64,000 nt of DNA from Allosphingosinicella deserti. GTDB lineage: Bacteria; Pseudomonadota; Alphaproteobacteria; Sphingomonadales; Sphingomonadaceae. This document shows, in pieces, positions 29,357 to 37,702 of this stretch. The stretch covers positions 62,001-126,000 of the forward strand of contig NZ_PXYI01000005.1 in NCBI RefSeq assembly GCF_003012735.1, given 5' to 3'. A model generated the notes under the pieces. The model saw only the letters and a program-made list of their open reading frames with translations. It did no database searches and was not told where the DNA came from. A program made the translations under genes and the position numbers. Numbering within the stretch: the stretch's first letter is position 1; the number at the start of each line of letters is the position of its first letter.

Positions 29357-30049
29357 TCAATCCTCCGCGTCGAGCGCGTAGCCGGCGGCGCGGACGGTGC
29401 GGATCAGTTCCTTGCCGCCACGCGAATTGAGCGCCTGGCGAAGCCGGCGAATGTGGACGTCGACCGTCCTGATCTCGATTTCGGCGTCGCTGCCCCACAC
29501 TGCATCGAGCAGGCGCTCGCGGGAGAAGACGCGGCCGGGATGTTCGAGGAAGTGGCGGAGGATCTTGAACTCGGTCGGGCCCATGACGATCGATCCGCCG
29601 GCGCGGCGGACCTTGTGATTGGCGGTGTCGAGCTCGAGATCGGCATAGCGCAGGGTTGCGCCGGCGAGCGCGGGACGCACCCGCCGCAGCACCGCATTGA
29701 CCCGGGCGATCAGCTCCAGCGGGCTGAACGGCTTGGTGACGTAATCGTCCGCCCCGGTCTCGAGGCCACGGACCCGGTCGGCTTCCTCGCCGCGCGCGGT
29801 CAGCATGATGATCGGCAGATTGGCGGTGTCGGCGTTGCGGCGCAGGCGCCGGCAGACCTCGATCCCCGACAATTCCTCGAGCATCCAGTCGAGCAGGACG
29901 ATATCGGGCGATTCCTCCGCGGCGAGCATCAAGCCTTCCTCGCCGCTCGGCGTCTGGGTGACGTCGAACTCCTCGCGCTCGAAATGCCAGCGCAGCAGCT
30001 GCGCCATCGCGGGATCGTCTTCCAACAACAACAGCTGCTTACGTGGCAT
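29357..30049 (-). CDS. phoB: Phosphate regulon response regulator
   Basis: A 230-residue OmpR/PhoB-type regulator. The receiver domain (1-120) has the acidic pair in LLLEDDPAM, the phosphoacceptor Asp in VLLDWMLEELSG, Thr in MLTARGEEADRVRG and the Lys in YVTKPFSPLEL. The winged-helix domain has MGPTEFKILRHFLEHPGRVFSRERLLDAVWG and RTVDVHIRRLRQAL, close to PhoB. It starts directly after the phoU stop, so the two are co-translated. The cognate kinase phoR is not in the window. Confidence 0.95.
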   Translation of the reverse strand: MPRKQLLLLEDDPAMAQLLRWHFEREEFDVTQTPSGEEGLMLAAEESPDIVLLDWMLEELSGIEVCRRLRRNADTANLPIIMLTARGEEADRVRGLETGADDYVTKPFSPLELIARVNAVLRRVRPALAGATLRYADLELDTANHKVRRAGGSIVMGPTEFKILRHFLEHPGRVFSRERLLDAVWGSDAEIEIRTVDVHIRRLRQALNSRGGKELIRTVRAAGYALDAED

Positions 30050-30757
30050 TCAGATACGCTCCATCAGATCCGCGTGGGGGCGGGATATCGGTGTGTCCTG
30101 GTCTTCGCCGGTCACGCTGAAGCGGACGGCGCCGGCGAGATCCGCTGCCTGATCGGCGATGCGGGCCAGGCTCCGGGCGACGAAGAGCAGGTTGATCGCA
30201 CTGGCGATCGCGCGCGGGTCGCAGCGCATCTCGTCGAGGCAGCTTTGCAGAAGGGTGCCGTAAAGGGTTTCGGCCGCCAGGCTCGTGTCCGACAGGGTGT
30301 CGGCGGCATCCGGATCGCGCGCGACGAAGGCATTGAGCGCGGTGCGAAGCGCGTCGGTGGCGGTACGGGCGAGGTTGCCGAGCGCACGCGGGCAGGAGAG
30401 CGGGCGGGCAGGGTCGATGGCCGGGATGGCGGCGGCGATGCTGCGCGCCTGGTCGCCGACGCGCTCGATGAGGCCGGCGATCTTCATTGCGGCGAGCACT
30501 TCGCGAAGATCGTCGGCCATCGGCGCGCGCAGCGCGATGATGCAGAGGCCGCGGCGCTCGACCGCAGCGGCGAGCTGGTGCAGCGCCTCGGTGCGATGCA
30601 GTGATTGGGCCGCGAGCGCCGGATCCAGCCTGAGCAGGGCTTCCATCGCTTCGCGGGTGGCGGCCTCGGCCCATCCGCCGAGGGCAGCGACCTGCGCACG
30701 AAGATCTTCGAGATCTTCGTCGAACGCCTTGAGCGTATGCGCTCCGCTGCTCGCCAT
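30050..30757 (-). CDS. phoU: Phosphate uptake regulator PhoU
   Basis: A 235-residue all-helical protein made of two PhoU repeats. The metal-binding helices are visible (DLRAQVAALGGWAEAATREAM; RVGDQARSIAAAI; RIADQAADLAGAV). PhoU represses PhoR signalling and tunes the Pst transporter. Its stop abuts the phoB ATG. The pst genes, which often precede phoU, are absent here: the upstream neighbour is a Sel1-like gene. A Pho box precedes it, so the pair is probably autoregulated. Confidence 0.94.
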   Translation of the reverse strand: MASSGAHTLKAFDEDLEDLRAQVAALGGWAEAATREAMEALLRLDPALAAQSLHRTEALHQLAAAVERRGLCIIALRAPMADDLREVLAAMKIAGLIERVGDQARSIAAAIPAIDPARPLSCPRALGNLARTATDALRTALNAFVARDPDAADTLSDTSLAAETLYGTLLQSCLDEMRCDPRAIASAINLLFVARSLARIADQAADLAGAVRFSVTGEDQDTPISRPHADLMERI

Positions 30758-30799
30758 TCCCTACTCCGGCATGGTTGGAGCGGGCAATCTGAGAGGTTA

Positions 30800-30819
30800 T
30801 GGTGACAATCCTGTGACGA
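30800..30819 (-). promoter_or_regulatory. Pho box upstream of phoU-phoB
   Basis: On the minus strand CGTCACAGGATTGTCACC contains two GTCAC units 11 nt apart, the spacing of the PhoB repeat (CTGTCAT-N4-CTGTCAC type). It lies about 45 nt upstream of the phoU ATG, a normal position for an activator site. This supports autoregulation by PhoB. Confidence 0.65.
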
Positions 30820-30891
30820 AACCTGTCTAAGTCTCATCCGGATCTGAGGAATTACTTGGACGACGGACCGGTCAGCATCCGTCGTGGCGGA

Positions 30892-31173
30892 TCAGGCTGC
30901 GGCGAGCCAGGCGCGTGCCTGACGCTGCGCTTCGGCGATTTCGGCGCGGCTCATGTCGCCGGCAACTTCGGAACGGCAGAGATGCGCCTCGCTGCTGCCC
31001 TTGAGCGCAGCCAGGTTGAACCACTTGTGGGCTTCGATAAGATCAATTTCGATGCCCTGTGCGCCAGTCGAGAACAAGGTGCCAAGCTGGAAGAGCGACT
31101 CCGGATCGGCCTGATTCATTTCGGCGATACGCGTGGCGGCAAAGAAATCTGCGGTCTTCTGGCTGGTGGCCAT
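30892..31173 (-). CDS. Small Sel1-like repeat protein
   Basis: A 93-residue protein; ATG 31173 is about 6 nt after AGGGGAA. The core DPESLFQLGTLFSTGAQG followed by DLIEAHKWFNLAALKGSSEA is a Sel1-type TPR pair (the EAxKWxxLAAxxG signature). There is no signal peptide. Sel1 repeats mediate protein contacts; the role is unknown. It precedes phoU on the same strand, but the Pho box and a 134-nt gap lie between them. Confidence 0.75.
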   Translation of the reverse strand: MATSQKTADFFAATRIAEMNQADPESLFQLGTLFSTGAQGIEIDLIEAHKWFNLAALKGSSEAHLCRSEVAGDMSRAEIAEAQRQARAWLAAA

Positions 31174-31394
31174 GATCAATTCCCCTCTGTTCGGTGACCT
31201 CTTTTTGCCGATTCGGGGAGGGGATTCGCAATTACGCGCAAGTCCTTACGGGTTTCTGCTGAGAGCGGTGGGGCCTGCAGACATCGCAGATCAGGGCGAA
31301 GCCGCAGTCCCAACTCCGGTTCTGCGGGATCATTCCCGTCGAAAGTTGCGGCCTGGCGCGACTTCTCGCAGCGCGCGCTCACGGCCAGGTCGTC

Positions 31395-33731
31395 TCAACG
31401 AAGGCGTGCGCTCGCCGAGAAAGGCCGCGCCTTGGGCGATGTCGCCCATGTCCGGTTCGGCTTGGCCTGCATGCTGAAGCGCAGCTCGCCGCCGGCGATG
31501 ATCTCTTCGTGGCGGAGGAAGCTGCGATCGAGCGCGCGCCCGTTCAACGTCACCCGCCCGACATAGGGATTGGCGTCCGACAGGCCGTCGGCGGCGATCA
31601 CGAAGGTCTTGCCGTTGGGCAGGGTGAGGGTGGCGCGGTCGACGAACGGGCGGCCGATCGCATATTCGTTCGATCCCGGCGTCACCGGATAGAAACCGAG
31701 CGTGGTGAACAGCAGCCAGGCGGACATCTGGCCAATATCGTCATTGCCGGAAAGTCCGTCCGGCGCCGCCTTGTACTGGCTGGCGACGATCTGCTTCAGC
31801 CGCTCCTGGGTGCGCCAGGGCTGGCCGGCATGGTCGTAGAGATAGGCGACATGATGGCTCGGCTCGTTGCCGTGAATATATTGGCCGATCAGCCCGGCAA
31901 TGTCTTCGGCGTGGCTGTAGTCGAGCTTGGAATTGTCGAACGCGAACATCGCGTCGAGCTTGCGCACCGCCGCCTGGTCGCCGCCGAGCAGGGCGAACAT
32001 CGCCTTCTGATCGTGCGGCACGAACCAGCTATATTGCCACGCATTCCCCTCGGTATAATCGCTGCCGTAATTGATCGCGGTCGGATCGAATGGGGTCCGG
32101 AATGCTCCGTCGGCCTTGCGGGCACGCAGGAACCCGGTGGCGCGATCGAAGCTGTTGCGCCAATAGCCGGCGCGCTTGTCGAATTGGGCGGCGACATCCG
32201 TGCGCCCCAGCGATTGCGCCATGCGGGCGATCGTCCAGTCGTCGAACGCATATTCGACGGTCTTCGAAGCCGCTTCGGGCTCGCGGTCGATCGGCACGTA
32301 GCCCAATTTCATGTAGTCGCCGAGGCCGCCATAAGGTGCATAGGTCGCGCTCTTCACCATAGCGTCGAGCGCCTGTGCCCCGTCGAAGCCGCGCACGCCC
32401 TTCAGCCAGGCGTCGGCGATCACCGGCACCGCATGGTAGCCGATCATCGTCCAGGTCTCGCGGCCGTGGAATTGCCACACCGGCAGAATCCCGAACGGGC
32501 TCGCCTCCTGGCTGGCAAGCAGGGAGCGAATGAAGTCGCTGTTGCGCTGTTCGGGCTGCGTCAGCAGCAGCAGCGGATGCTCGGCGCGAAACGTGTCCCA
32601 GAGCGAGAAGGTCGAGTGGAAGGTGAATCCTTCGGCCTTGTGGACCTGGTCGTCGGGCCCGCGATAGCGCCCGTCCGCATCCGAGAAGATGCTGGGCGCA
32701 ATCATGCTGTGATAGAGCGCGGTCGCCGCCATCGTCCGCATCGGCGCCGCCGCTTCGAAGCGGATCGCATCGAGGCCCTGCTGCCAGGCGGCGCGGGTGC
32801 GGGCGCGCACCGTATCGAAATTGCCGGCCTCGCTCTCCAGATTGGCGATCGCGCCGTCCTCGTTGACGCTGGAGATCGCAACCTTGAGCTCGAGCGGTGC
32901 CGACAGGGTGCCGAAATCGAGCTGCGCCACGAGCGCGCGTCCGAGCAATTGCGCGGCATCGTCGGCGCCGCGGCTCGGGCCCTGGAAGCCCTTATAGGGA
33001 ATGTCGGTCTCGCGGTTGTAAAAGGCGTGGGAGGCGATCGGCTGTGACGCCCGAATGGCGAAGAACAGCTTGCGCGCCGGCGCCCAGCCGCGAGTCTCCC
33101 GCATGCCGGTGATCGTGCCGTCGGGGCGGATGCGCAGCGACGACCACAGGATCTTGCCCGGATAATCGTAGAGGGAGCTGCGCAGATCCAGGATCAGGTG
33201 CGCCGGCTTGCCGGCCGGGAAGGTGTAGCGATGAACGCCGACCCGCGCGCCGGCGGTCAACTCGGCGCGGATGCCCGGATCGGCGAGGGTCACCGCATAA
33301 TAGCCTGGTTCCGCCGTCTCGCTGTCGTGGCTGAAGCGCGAACGGTAGCCTGATCCCGGCACCTTGGCGTCGCCCGGCTCGAGCGTCACCGTCTCGCCGG
33401 CTGCCGGCATCACCAGGATGTCGCCGAGATCCGAATGACCGGCGCCGGAGAAATGGGTGTGTGAGAAGCCCTGGATGGTCGGATCGTCGTAGCGATAGCC
33501 GGCGGCATGGCCGTAGCATTCGCGGATCTTGCAGCTGGTGTCGGTGTCGGGGCTCAACTGCACCATGCCGAACGGCGCAACGGCGCCGGGGAAGGTGTGA
33601 CCCTCGCCGCCGGTCCCGATGAACGGGTCCACGCTGTCGAACGTGCTCTGGGCGTTGGCGGACATCGCGAAGAGCGACGTGGCGGAAAGGGCGAGCGCGG
33701 CCAGCGCAACGCGACAGGAACCGATGATCAT
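31395..33731 (-). CDS. GH92 family glycosyl hydrolase, alpha-mannosidase type
   Basis: A 778-residue exported enzyme; the start MIIGSCRVALAALALSATSL at 33731 begins a signal peptide ending near ANAQ. Longer upstream frame has no support. GH92 hallmarks: VDPFIGTGGEGHTFPGAVAPFG, YRYDDPTIQGFSHTHFSG, TFHSTFSLWDTFRAEHPL, and near the end SGNDDIGQMSAWLLFT followed by GFYPVTPGSNEY. The Asp/Glu residues in these motifs are the calcium-dependent catalytic set of the family. It likely trims alpha-mannosides in the periplasm or outside. Linkage specificity (1,2 or 1,3) is not readable. Confidence 0.95.
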   Translation of the reverse strand: MIIGSCRVALAALALSATSLFAMSANAQSTFDSVDPFIGTGGEGHTFPGAVAPFGMVQLSPDTDTSCKIRECYGHAAGYRYDDPTIQGFSHTHFSGAGHSDLGDILVMPAAGETVTLEPGDAKVPGSGYRSRFSHDSETAEPGYYAVTLADPGIRAELTAGARVGVHRYTFPAGKPAHLILDLRSSLYDYPGKILWSSLRIRPDGTITGMRETRGWAPARKLFFAIRASQPIASHAFYNRETDIPYKGFQGPSRGADDAAQLLGRALVAQLDFGTLSAPLELKVAISSVNEDGAIANLESEAGNFDTVRARTRAAWQQGLDAIRFEAAAPMRTMAATALYHSMIAPSIFSDADGRYRGPDDQVHKAEGFTFHSTFSLWDTFRAEHPLLLLTQPEQRNSDFIRSLLASQEASPFGILPVWQFHGRETWTMIGYHAVPVIADAWLKGVRGFDGAQALDAMVKSATYAPYGGLGDYMKLGYVPIDREPEAASKTVEYAFDDWTIARMAQSLGRTDVAAQFDKRAGYWRNSFDRATGFLRARKADGAFRTPFDPTAINYGSDYTEGNAWQYSWFVPHDQKAMFALLGGDQAAVRKLDAMFAFDNSKLDYSHAEDIAGLIGQYIHGNEPSHHVAYLYDHAGQPWRTQERLKQIVASQYKAAPDGLSGNDDIGQMSAWLLFTTLGFYPVTPGSNEYAIGRPFVDRATLTLPNGKTFVIAADGLSDANPYVGRVTLNGRALDRSFLRHEEIIAGGELRFSMQAKPNRTWATSPKARPFSASARLR

Positions 33732-33943
33732 GGCGGCCTTAAAGCATGGCGGGCGAGACGTTCCAAGCGCCGAAAGGCAAGTCGAGGGCCGCCCAAAGCA
33801 TGGCTTGTTGCCGCGGGCCGGGATTGGGAGGGTCTCGCCTCCCGCGTCCTGCTCAATGGCAAATTGCCGTCGCCCTTGGCGGAAGCCCTGCTCGAGTGCA
33901 TGCGCGCCGTCGATCGCCGCTGACGTCAGCGGCGATTCCAGCC

Positions 33944-34882
33944 TCATGGGTCCGGCGACACCCAGGCAGATCGCGGCGTCAGCAGCGCCGGATCGTCGCG
34001 GCACGCCTCCCGAACGGCGGCGAGCAACCAATCTCGCAGGGCGCGGACCTTTGGCGCGTTGCGCTTGTGCTCGGGATAGACCAGCCAGAAATCGTTCTTG
34101 TAGCCGGTCACGTGCGGGAATGGCTGCACCAGCAATCCGGCATCGATGGCAGGCTTGAACATCGGCGGGCTGAGGATGGCCACGCCGTGGCCGGCGATGG
34201 CGGCGTGGCCGTCGAGGACCTGGGATTCGAAGCGGATTCCCCGATTGGACCGTGCAGCCATTTCGAAGCCCGGAAGCGAGTCGAACCAGAGATCCCACCA
34301 CGAATCCTCGGGCGAGAGGCGGGGGACAGACAGCAAGTCGGCGGGGCTTGTCAAAGGGTGGCTGGCGAGGAAGCCCGGGCTGGCGAGCGGGGTCACCGGC
34401 ATCGCCATCAAATGATGGCAGACCAGCCCTGGCGTCGCCTCCGGCAGACCACGGATCGCCGCGTCGAACTCGCTGGACTGGAGGTCGACCAGCTCGTCGC
34501 ACATGTCGAGCCGGACGGTGAGGTCCGGATGGGCGACGTGGAAGTCGCCGAGCCGGCCGGCGAGCCAGTTGGTCGAAAAGGTGCGCGGCGCGGTGATCGA
34601 GAGCACCGACGCATTCTCCCCGCGAACCACGGCAAAGGCTTCCCGCAGCGACGTGAACGCGCCGCTCACCTGGGGTGCGATCCTGCGCCCCACGTCGGTG
34701 AGCACCATTCCCCGCCCCCGCCGCACGAACAAGGCTGCGCCGAGGCGCTCCTCGAGGATCTTCATCTGGTAGCTGACCGCGGCCTGGGTCATCGCCAGCT
34801 CTTCGGCCGCACGGCTGAAATTCTCGTGGCGCGCTGCCGCCTCGAACACTCGAATGGCAGCGAGGGGAGGCAGTACGGACAT
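33944..34882 (-). CDS. LysR family transcriptional regulator, GcvA-like
   Basis: A 312-residue regulator. The start at 34882 (MSVLPPLAAIRVFEAAARH) gives the standard N-terminus. The HTH is NFSRAAEELAMTQAAVSYQMKILE, then the effector domain with FDAAIRG and the GcvA-group GHGVAILSPPMF. It is divergent from urcA, with an imperfect palindrome directly upstream, so self-regulation and control of urcA are plausible. It is convergent with no gene; a 212-nt gap separates it from GH92. Confidence 0.9.
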   Translation of the reverse strand: MSVLPPLAAIRVFEAAARHENFSRAAEELAMTQAAVSYQMKILEERLGAALFVRRGRGMVLTDVGRRIAPQVSGAFTSLREAFAVVRGENASVLSITAPRTFSTNWLAGRLGDFHVAHPDLTVRLDMCDELVDLQSSEFDAAIRGLPEATPGLVCHHLMAMPVTPLASPGFLASHPLTSPADLLSVPRLSPEDSWWDLWFDSLPGFEMAARSNRGIRFESQVLDGHAAIAGHGVAILSPPMFKPAIDAGLLVQPFPHVTGYKNDFWLVYPEHKRNAPKVRALRDWLLAAVREACRDDPALLTPRSAWVSPDP

Positions 34883-34889
34883 CTTCTCA

Positions 34890-34908
34890 CATAAGCACAG
34901 CTTGTATG
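34890..34908. promoter_or_regulatory. Probable LysR-type binding site between the regulator and urcA
   Basis: CATAAGC-ACA-GCTTGTATG is an imperfect palindrome just upstream of the LysR start and 77 nt before urcA. It contains the T-N11-A pattern of LysR sites. Its position over the regulator's own leader fits autorepression. Confidence 0.5.
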
Positions 34909-34984
34909 ATGAACACAGCGATTTGTTGGTCCTCGCTGCCGGACGAGCGCATTTGCAGGGCCTCATCAGACGAGGAGCCCCGAC

Positions 34985-35302
34985 ATGAAAACGCTCACTT
35001 TCGCTCTCACATTGCTTGCCGCGATCCCGGCCGGCGCGACAGCCCAGCAGCCCCGGCCAGAGGCTCGCGTACCCTATGGGGATCTGAACCTGCAAACCGA
35101 AGCCGGGGTCAAGACGCTCGACCGTCGCCTCGCGCGGGCCGTGATGGCGGTCTGTCCCGACGAACGCGGCACCGTCGACATGGCCCGCAAGGTGGCCGCG
35201 CGCCGCTGCATCAAGGACGCCAGCGCGAGCCTTTCGCCGCTGCGCGACCGCATCCTCGCGGCCCAGGCCGCCGCCGAGCCGCAAGCCGTCGGCACGCGGT
35301 GA
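34985..35302 (+). CDS. UrcA family exported protein
   Basis: A 105-residue protein with a signal peptide (MKTLTFALTLLAAIPAGATAQ). The mature part has VPYGDLNLQTEAGVKTLDRRLARAV and a Cys pair (AVCPDE, RRCIKD), matching the UrcA pattern (V.Y.DL.L.T.AG...L..R). The family is common in sphingomonads and caulobacters; function unknown. It is divergent from the LysR gene. Confidence 0.85.
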   Translation: MKTLTFALTLLAAIPAGATAQQPRPEARVPYGDLNLQTEAGVKTLDRRLARAVMAVCPDERGTVDMARKVAARRCIKDASASLSPLRDRILAAQAAAEPQAVGTR

Positions 35303-35328
35303 CGCATAACGGTGCAGCGCTGTTCGAT

Positions 35329-35394
35329 CGGCGCCGGAATCCTGTTGATCTGCAAGCGTCGCTTATAATGCAGATTGGCAGGAATCCGGCGCCG
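35329..35394 (+). repeat. Large near-perfect inverted repeat (66 nt) between urcA and dps
   Basis: Two arms of 26 nt (35329-35354 and 35369-35394) surround a 14-nt loop. As + strand RNA the stem has one A-A mismatch and three G-U pairs; all other positions are Watson-Crick. No T run follows, so it is not a standard terminator. It may be a REP/MITE-like element, an RNA processing site, or a dps leader structure. The rest of the gap (35303-35621) shows no gene. Confidence 0.75.
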
Positions 35395-35621
35395 CCTGGC
35401 AATGGGCGGCGCTCTGGACCTCCCGGCAAGGTGGTAAGTACCGGAATTTCTTGGCGATCGCTCGTGGGACCCCGAAGCTGTCCTTCCCGTTTCGATTGGC
35501 CTGTCCATGCGATGTCCACCGCCTGGGGGAGGCCGGCATACCCTGAAGTGTAATTGGATCGTCGCCGGAATGAACTATTCGCCTGTACGTCGGCGACGCC
35601 GATGGCAAGGGAGTCCGGACC

Positions 35622-36149
35622 ATGACCGATCACATCATCACCAGCACCTTCGCAAGCCGCCAGCTCGGTACGCCCACCGATCTCGGCGCCGACGCGACCC
35701 GCGACATTTCCGCCGGCCTTACCGGTCTGCTGGCCGACGTGTTCGCGCTTTATCTCAAGACCAAGAATTTTCATTGGCATATGAGCGGACCCAATTTCCG
35801 CGATTATCATCTGCTGCTCGACGAGCAGGCGGACGAGATCTTCGCCATGACCGATCCGATCGCCGAGCGCGTCCGCAAGATTGGCGGCACCACGATCCGC
35901 TCGATCTCCGACATTGCCGGCCGTCAGCGCATCCTCGACAACAATGAAGAGTATGTCGATCCGCAGGGCATGCTCGCCGAGCTTCATGGCGACAACAAGC
36001 AGCTGGTCGCCGAGATGCGCCGGGTCCACGAACTGTGCGACGCCTATTCCGACGTTGCCACCGCCAGCCTGATCGAAGTGTGGATCGACCAAACCGAACG
36101 CCGCGGCTGGTTCCTCTACGAAAGCTGCCGCTCGACGATCATCCGCTGA
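35622..36149 (+). CDS. dps: Dps family DNA-protection ferritin
   Basis: A 175-residue ferritin-like protein, preceded by AAGGGAG. Ferroxidase residues are in KTKNFHWHMSGPNFRDYH and LLLDEQADEIFAMTDPIAERVRK (His, Asp, Glu). Dps dodecamers oxidise and store iron with peroxide and bind DNA in starvation. The C-terminus ends in WFLYESCRSTIIR. It heads a stretch of small stress and envelope genes. Confidence 0.95.
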   Translation: MTDHIITSTFASRQLGTPTDLGADATRDISAGLTGLLADVFALYLKTKNFHWHMSGPNFRDYHLLLDEQADEIFAMTDPIAERVRKIGGTTIRSISDIAGRQRILDNNEEYVDPQGMLAELHGDNKQLVAEMRRVHELCDAYSDVATASLIEVWIDQTERRGWFLYESCRSTIIR

Positions 36150-36477
36150 GCATGGCGTCGTCGCGGCGACACGAACGCGATCTATCGAAGCCGGCTGCTC
36201 CAGCGGCGAATAGCCGCCCGTCTGGACGGCCGGCTTCGCGCGCGCAAAGCCGCGGGACGACGTTCGGCCATCGGGTCAGGCATGGAGTGCAACCAGGGCC
36301 TCCTCCTTCTTCTGCGCATCCCCGCCCGGAACAGGCTCGAAATTCCCAGCACCTACCGCGCGTTACCGCTTAACGTCCGTAGATACTTACGCCTGCGGAT
36401 CGATGGCAACGCGCTGGTCGCCGGATCGTTAGCAGCCCCCGACACCATCGCGCCGCGATATTGAAGGAGAGGCTCGC
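36150..36477. other. Intergenic region after dps
   Basis: 328 bp without a supported gene. A hairpin CGGCTT-N10-AAGCCG lies shortly after dps but has no T run. The last 20 nt carry the GAAGGAGAGG ribosome site for the next gene. A 60-codon open stretch at 36282-36464 has no ribosome site or recognisable features. Confidence 0.5.
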
Positions 36478-36921
36478 ATGAGCGACATCAGAAGCCCGTT
36501 CAACTTCCGCCAGACGGACGGGCAGCAGGAATCGATACCGGAGCTGCTCCGGCAACTCGCGGAGCAGGGCAGCCATCTCGCCCAGCAGCAGGTCTCGCTG
36601 GTGCAGGCGGAGGTCCGCGAGTCCGTGAACGACGTGAAGCTCGCCATCGGTGCGATGGCCGCCGCCGCGGTCGTCGGCATCGCCGGCCTGGGCGTGCTGC
36701 TGATGGGCCTCGCCTATCTGCTCGCCGAAGCCATGGATCTCTGGCTCGCCACCCTGATCGTTGCTGCGGCGACATTGCTCGGCGCGTTCCTGCTCTTCCT
36801 CGGCGGCCGCAAGAAGATGCAGGCCGGATCGCTCCATGCGGAACGCACGCGTCGCACCCTGGAGCGCGCACCGGGCGCGCTTTCCGGCAACAGCCATGAA
36901 GGACACGACCATGACCGATAA
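36478..36921 (+). CDS. Phage-holin-like (PF07332-type) membrane protein
   Basis: A 147-residue protein preceded by GAAGGAGAGG. An amphipathic N-terminal part (PELLRQLAEQGSHLAQQQVSLVQAEVRE) is followed by two membrane helices (AIGAMAAAAVVGIAGLGVLLMG and DLWLATLIVAAATLLGAFLLF). This layout matches the phage_holin_3_6 group, which in bacteria is paired with DUF3618 genes as here. It is probably an envelope stress protein, not a lytic holin. It overlaps the next gene by 11 nt. Confidence 0.82.
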   Translation: MSDIRSPFNFRQTDGQQESIPELLRQLAEQGSHLAQQQVSLVQAEVRESVNDVKLAIGAMAAAAVVGIAGLGVLLMGLAYLLAEAMDLWLATLIVAAATLLGAFLLFLGGRKKMQAGSLHAERTRRTLERAPGALSGNSHEGHDHDR

Positions 36922-37420
36922 CCGTACTGCCGACCCTGACGTCATCGAAGACGATATCCGCCGCACCCAGGATCGGATCGGCGACACGATCGACAAATTG
37001 GAGGAGCAGCTCAGCCCCCCCCGGCTGGCAAAGTCCCTGCTCGGCGATGATAGCGACATCGCCAGGGAAGCGCTCGAGATCACACGGCAGAACCCGATCC
37101 CGGTGGCACTGATCGCGATCGGCGTCATCTGGCTGGTCGCAACCGCCCGGACCCGCAACGGCAGCCGCCTCGCCGATCTGCTCGGGCCCCGCGCTGGGAC
37201 AGAGGGTGGGACACGGCGTCAGCAGGCGGCGGGCGCAACCGCCTCGCCCTATCGCGACGCCGCGCCCGCGCCCCGAACGCCCCAGGAGCCGGCTTCGACC
37301 TGGCAGCCGATCGGGACGGCCACTTCCGAAACGCATCGCGCCGATCTGCTCGGTCCCGACGAGCGCGGGGACGCATATTCCGGATCACTTCGCTCGGATG
37401 ATCGCGCAATACCGCTCTGA
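36911..37420 (+). CDS. DUF3618 family membrane protein
   Basis: A 169-residue protein. The ATG at 36911 is 8 nt after AAGGA and lies inside the holin-like gene's end, so translation is coupled. The N-terminus VIEDDIRRTQDRIGDTIDKLEEQL is the DUF3618 signature, with a membrane segment PIPVALIAIGVIWLVATA near residue 60 and a long Pro/Ala/Arg-rich tail. Function unknown. An ATG at 36896 is also possible. Confidence 0.85.
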   Translation: MTDNRTADPDVIEDDIRRTQDRIGDTIDKLEEQLSPPRLAKSLLGDDSDIAREALEITRQNPIPVALIAIGVIWLVATARTRNGSRLADLLGPRAGTEGGTRRQQAAGATASPYRDAAPAPRTPQEPASTWQPIGTATSETHRADLLGPDERGDAYSGSLRSDDRAIPL

Positions 37421-37462
37421 ACGCGATCTTGTCCGCCCCAACGTCGCCGCCATATTCCACCC

Positions 37463-37517
37463 GGATCGGGATCGGGATCGGGATCGGGATCGGGATCGGG
37501 ATCGGGATCGGGATCGG
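37463..37517. repeat. Tandem hexamer repeat, nine copies of GGATCG
   Basis: Nine perfect head-to-tail copies of GGATCG lie between the DUF3618 gene and the entericidin gene. Perfect short repeats can slip in replication; the copy number may vary between strains and change the distance to the entericidin promoter or ribosome site. Confidence 0.97.
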
Positions 37518-37576
37518 CGGCGGCGTTGCTACCTGACCGTCGGGATCGGTGAAACGATGCGTAAGGGAGTTGGGCA

Positions 37577-37702
37577 ATGGGACAAAAGATACTGGTCTTG
37601 ATCGTCATCGGCTGCGCGCTGGCTCTGTCCGCGTGCAACACCGTGAAAGGCCTCGGCGAAGACATCAAGTCGGTCGGAGAAACGGCCGATCGTGCCACCT
37701 GA
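37577..37702 (+). CDS. Entericidin A/B family lipoprotein
   Basis: A 41-residue product with a lipoprotein signal (MGQKILVLIVIGCALALSAC, lipobox LSAC) followed by the family signature NTVKGLGEDIKSVGETADRA. Entericidins form a small-lipoprotein toxin/antidote pair in enterobacteria; single copies in sphingomonads are thought to be stress-linked. AAGGGAG lies 10 nt upstream of the ATG. The GGATCG repeat array sits about 60 nt upstream. Confidence 0.9.
   Translation: MGQKILVLIVIGCALALSACNTVKGLGEDIKSVGETADRAT

Noticed and set aside
33732-34502. An N-terminal extension of the GH92 gene to 34502
   Set aside because: It overlaps the LysR gene and is Arg/Ala-rich; ATG 33731 gives a proper signal peptide.
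36282-36464. A 60-codon open stretch between dps and the holin-like gene
   Set aside because: No ribosome site and no hydrophobic or family pattern beyond a short Leu run.
36478-36921. A phage lysis holin
   Set aside because: No phage genes are nearby, and the holin-like plus DUF3618 pair occurs as a chromosomal envelope-stress unit.
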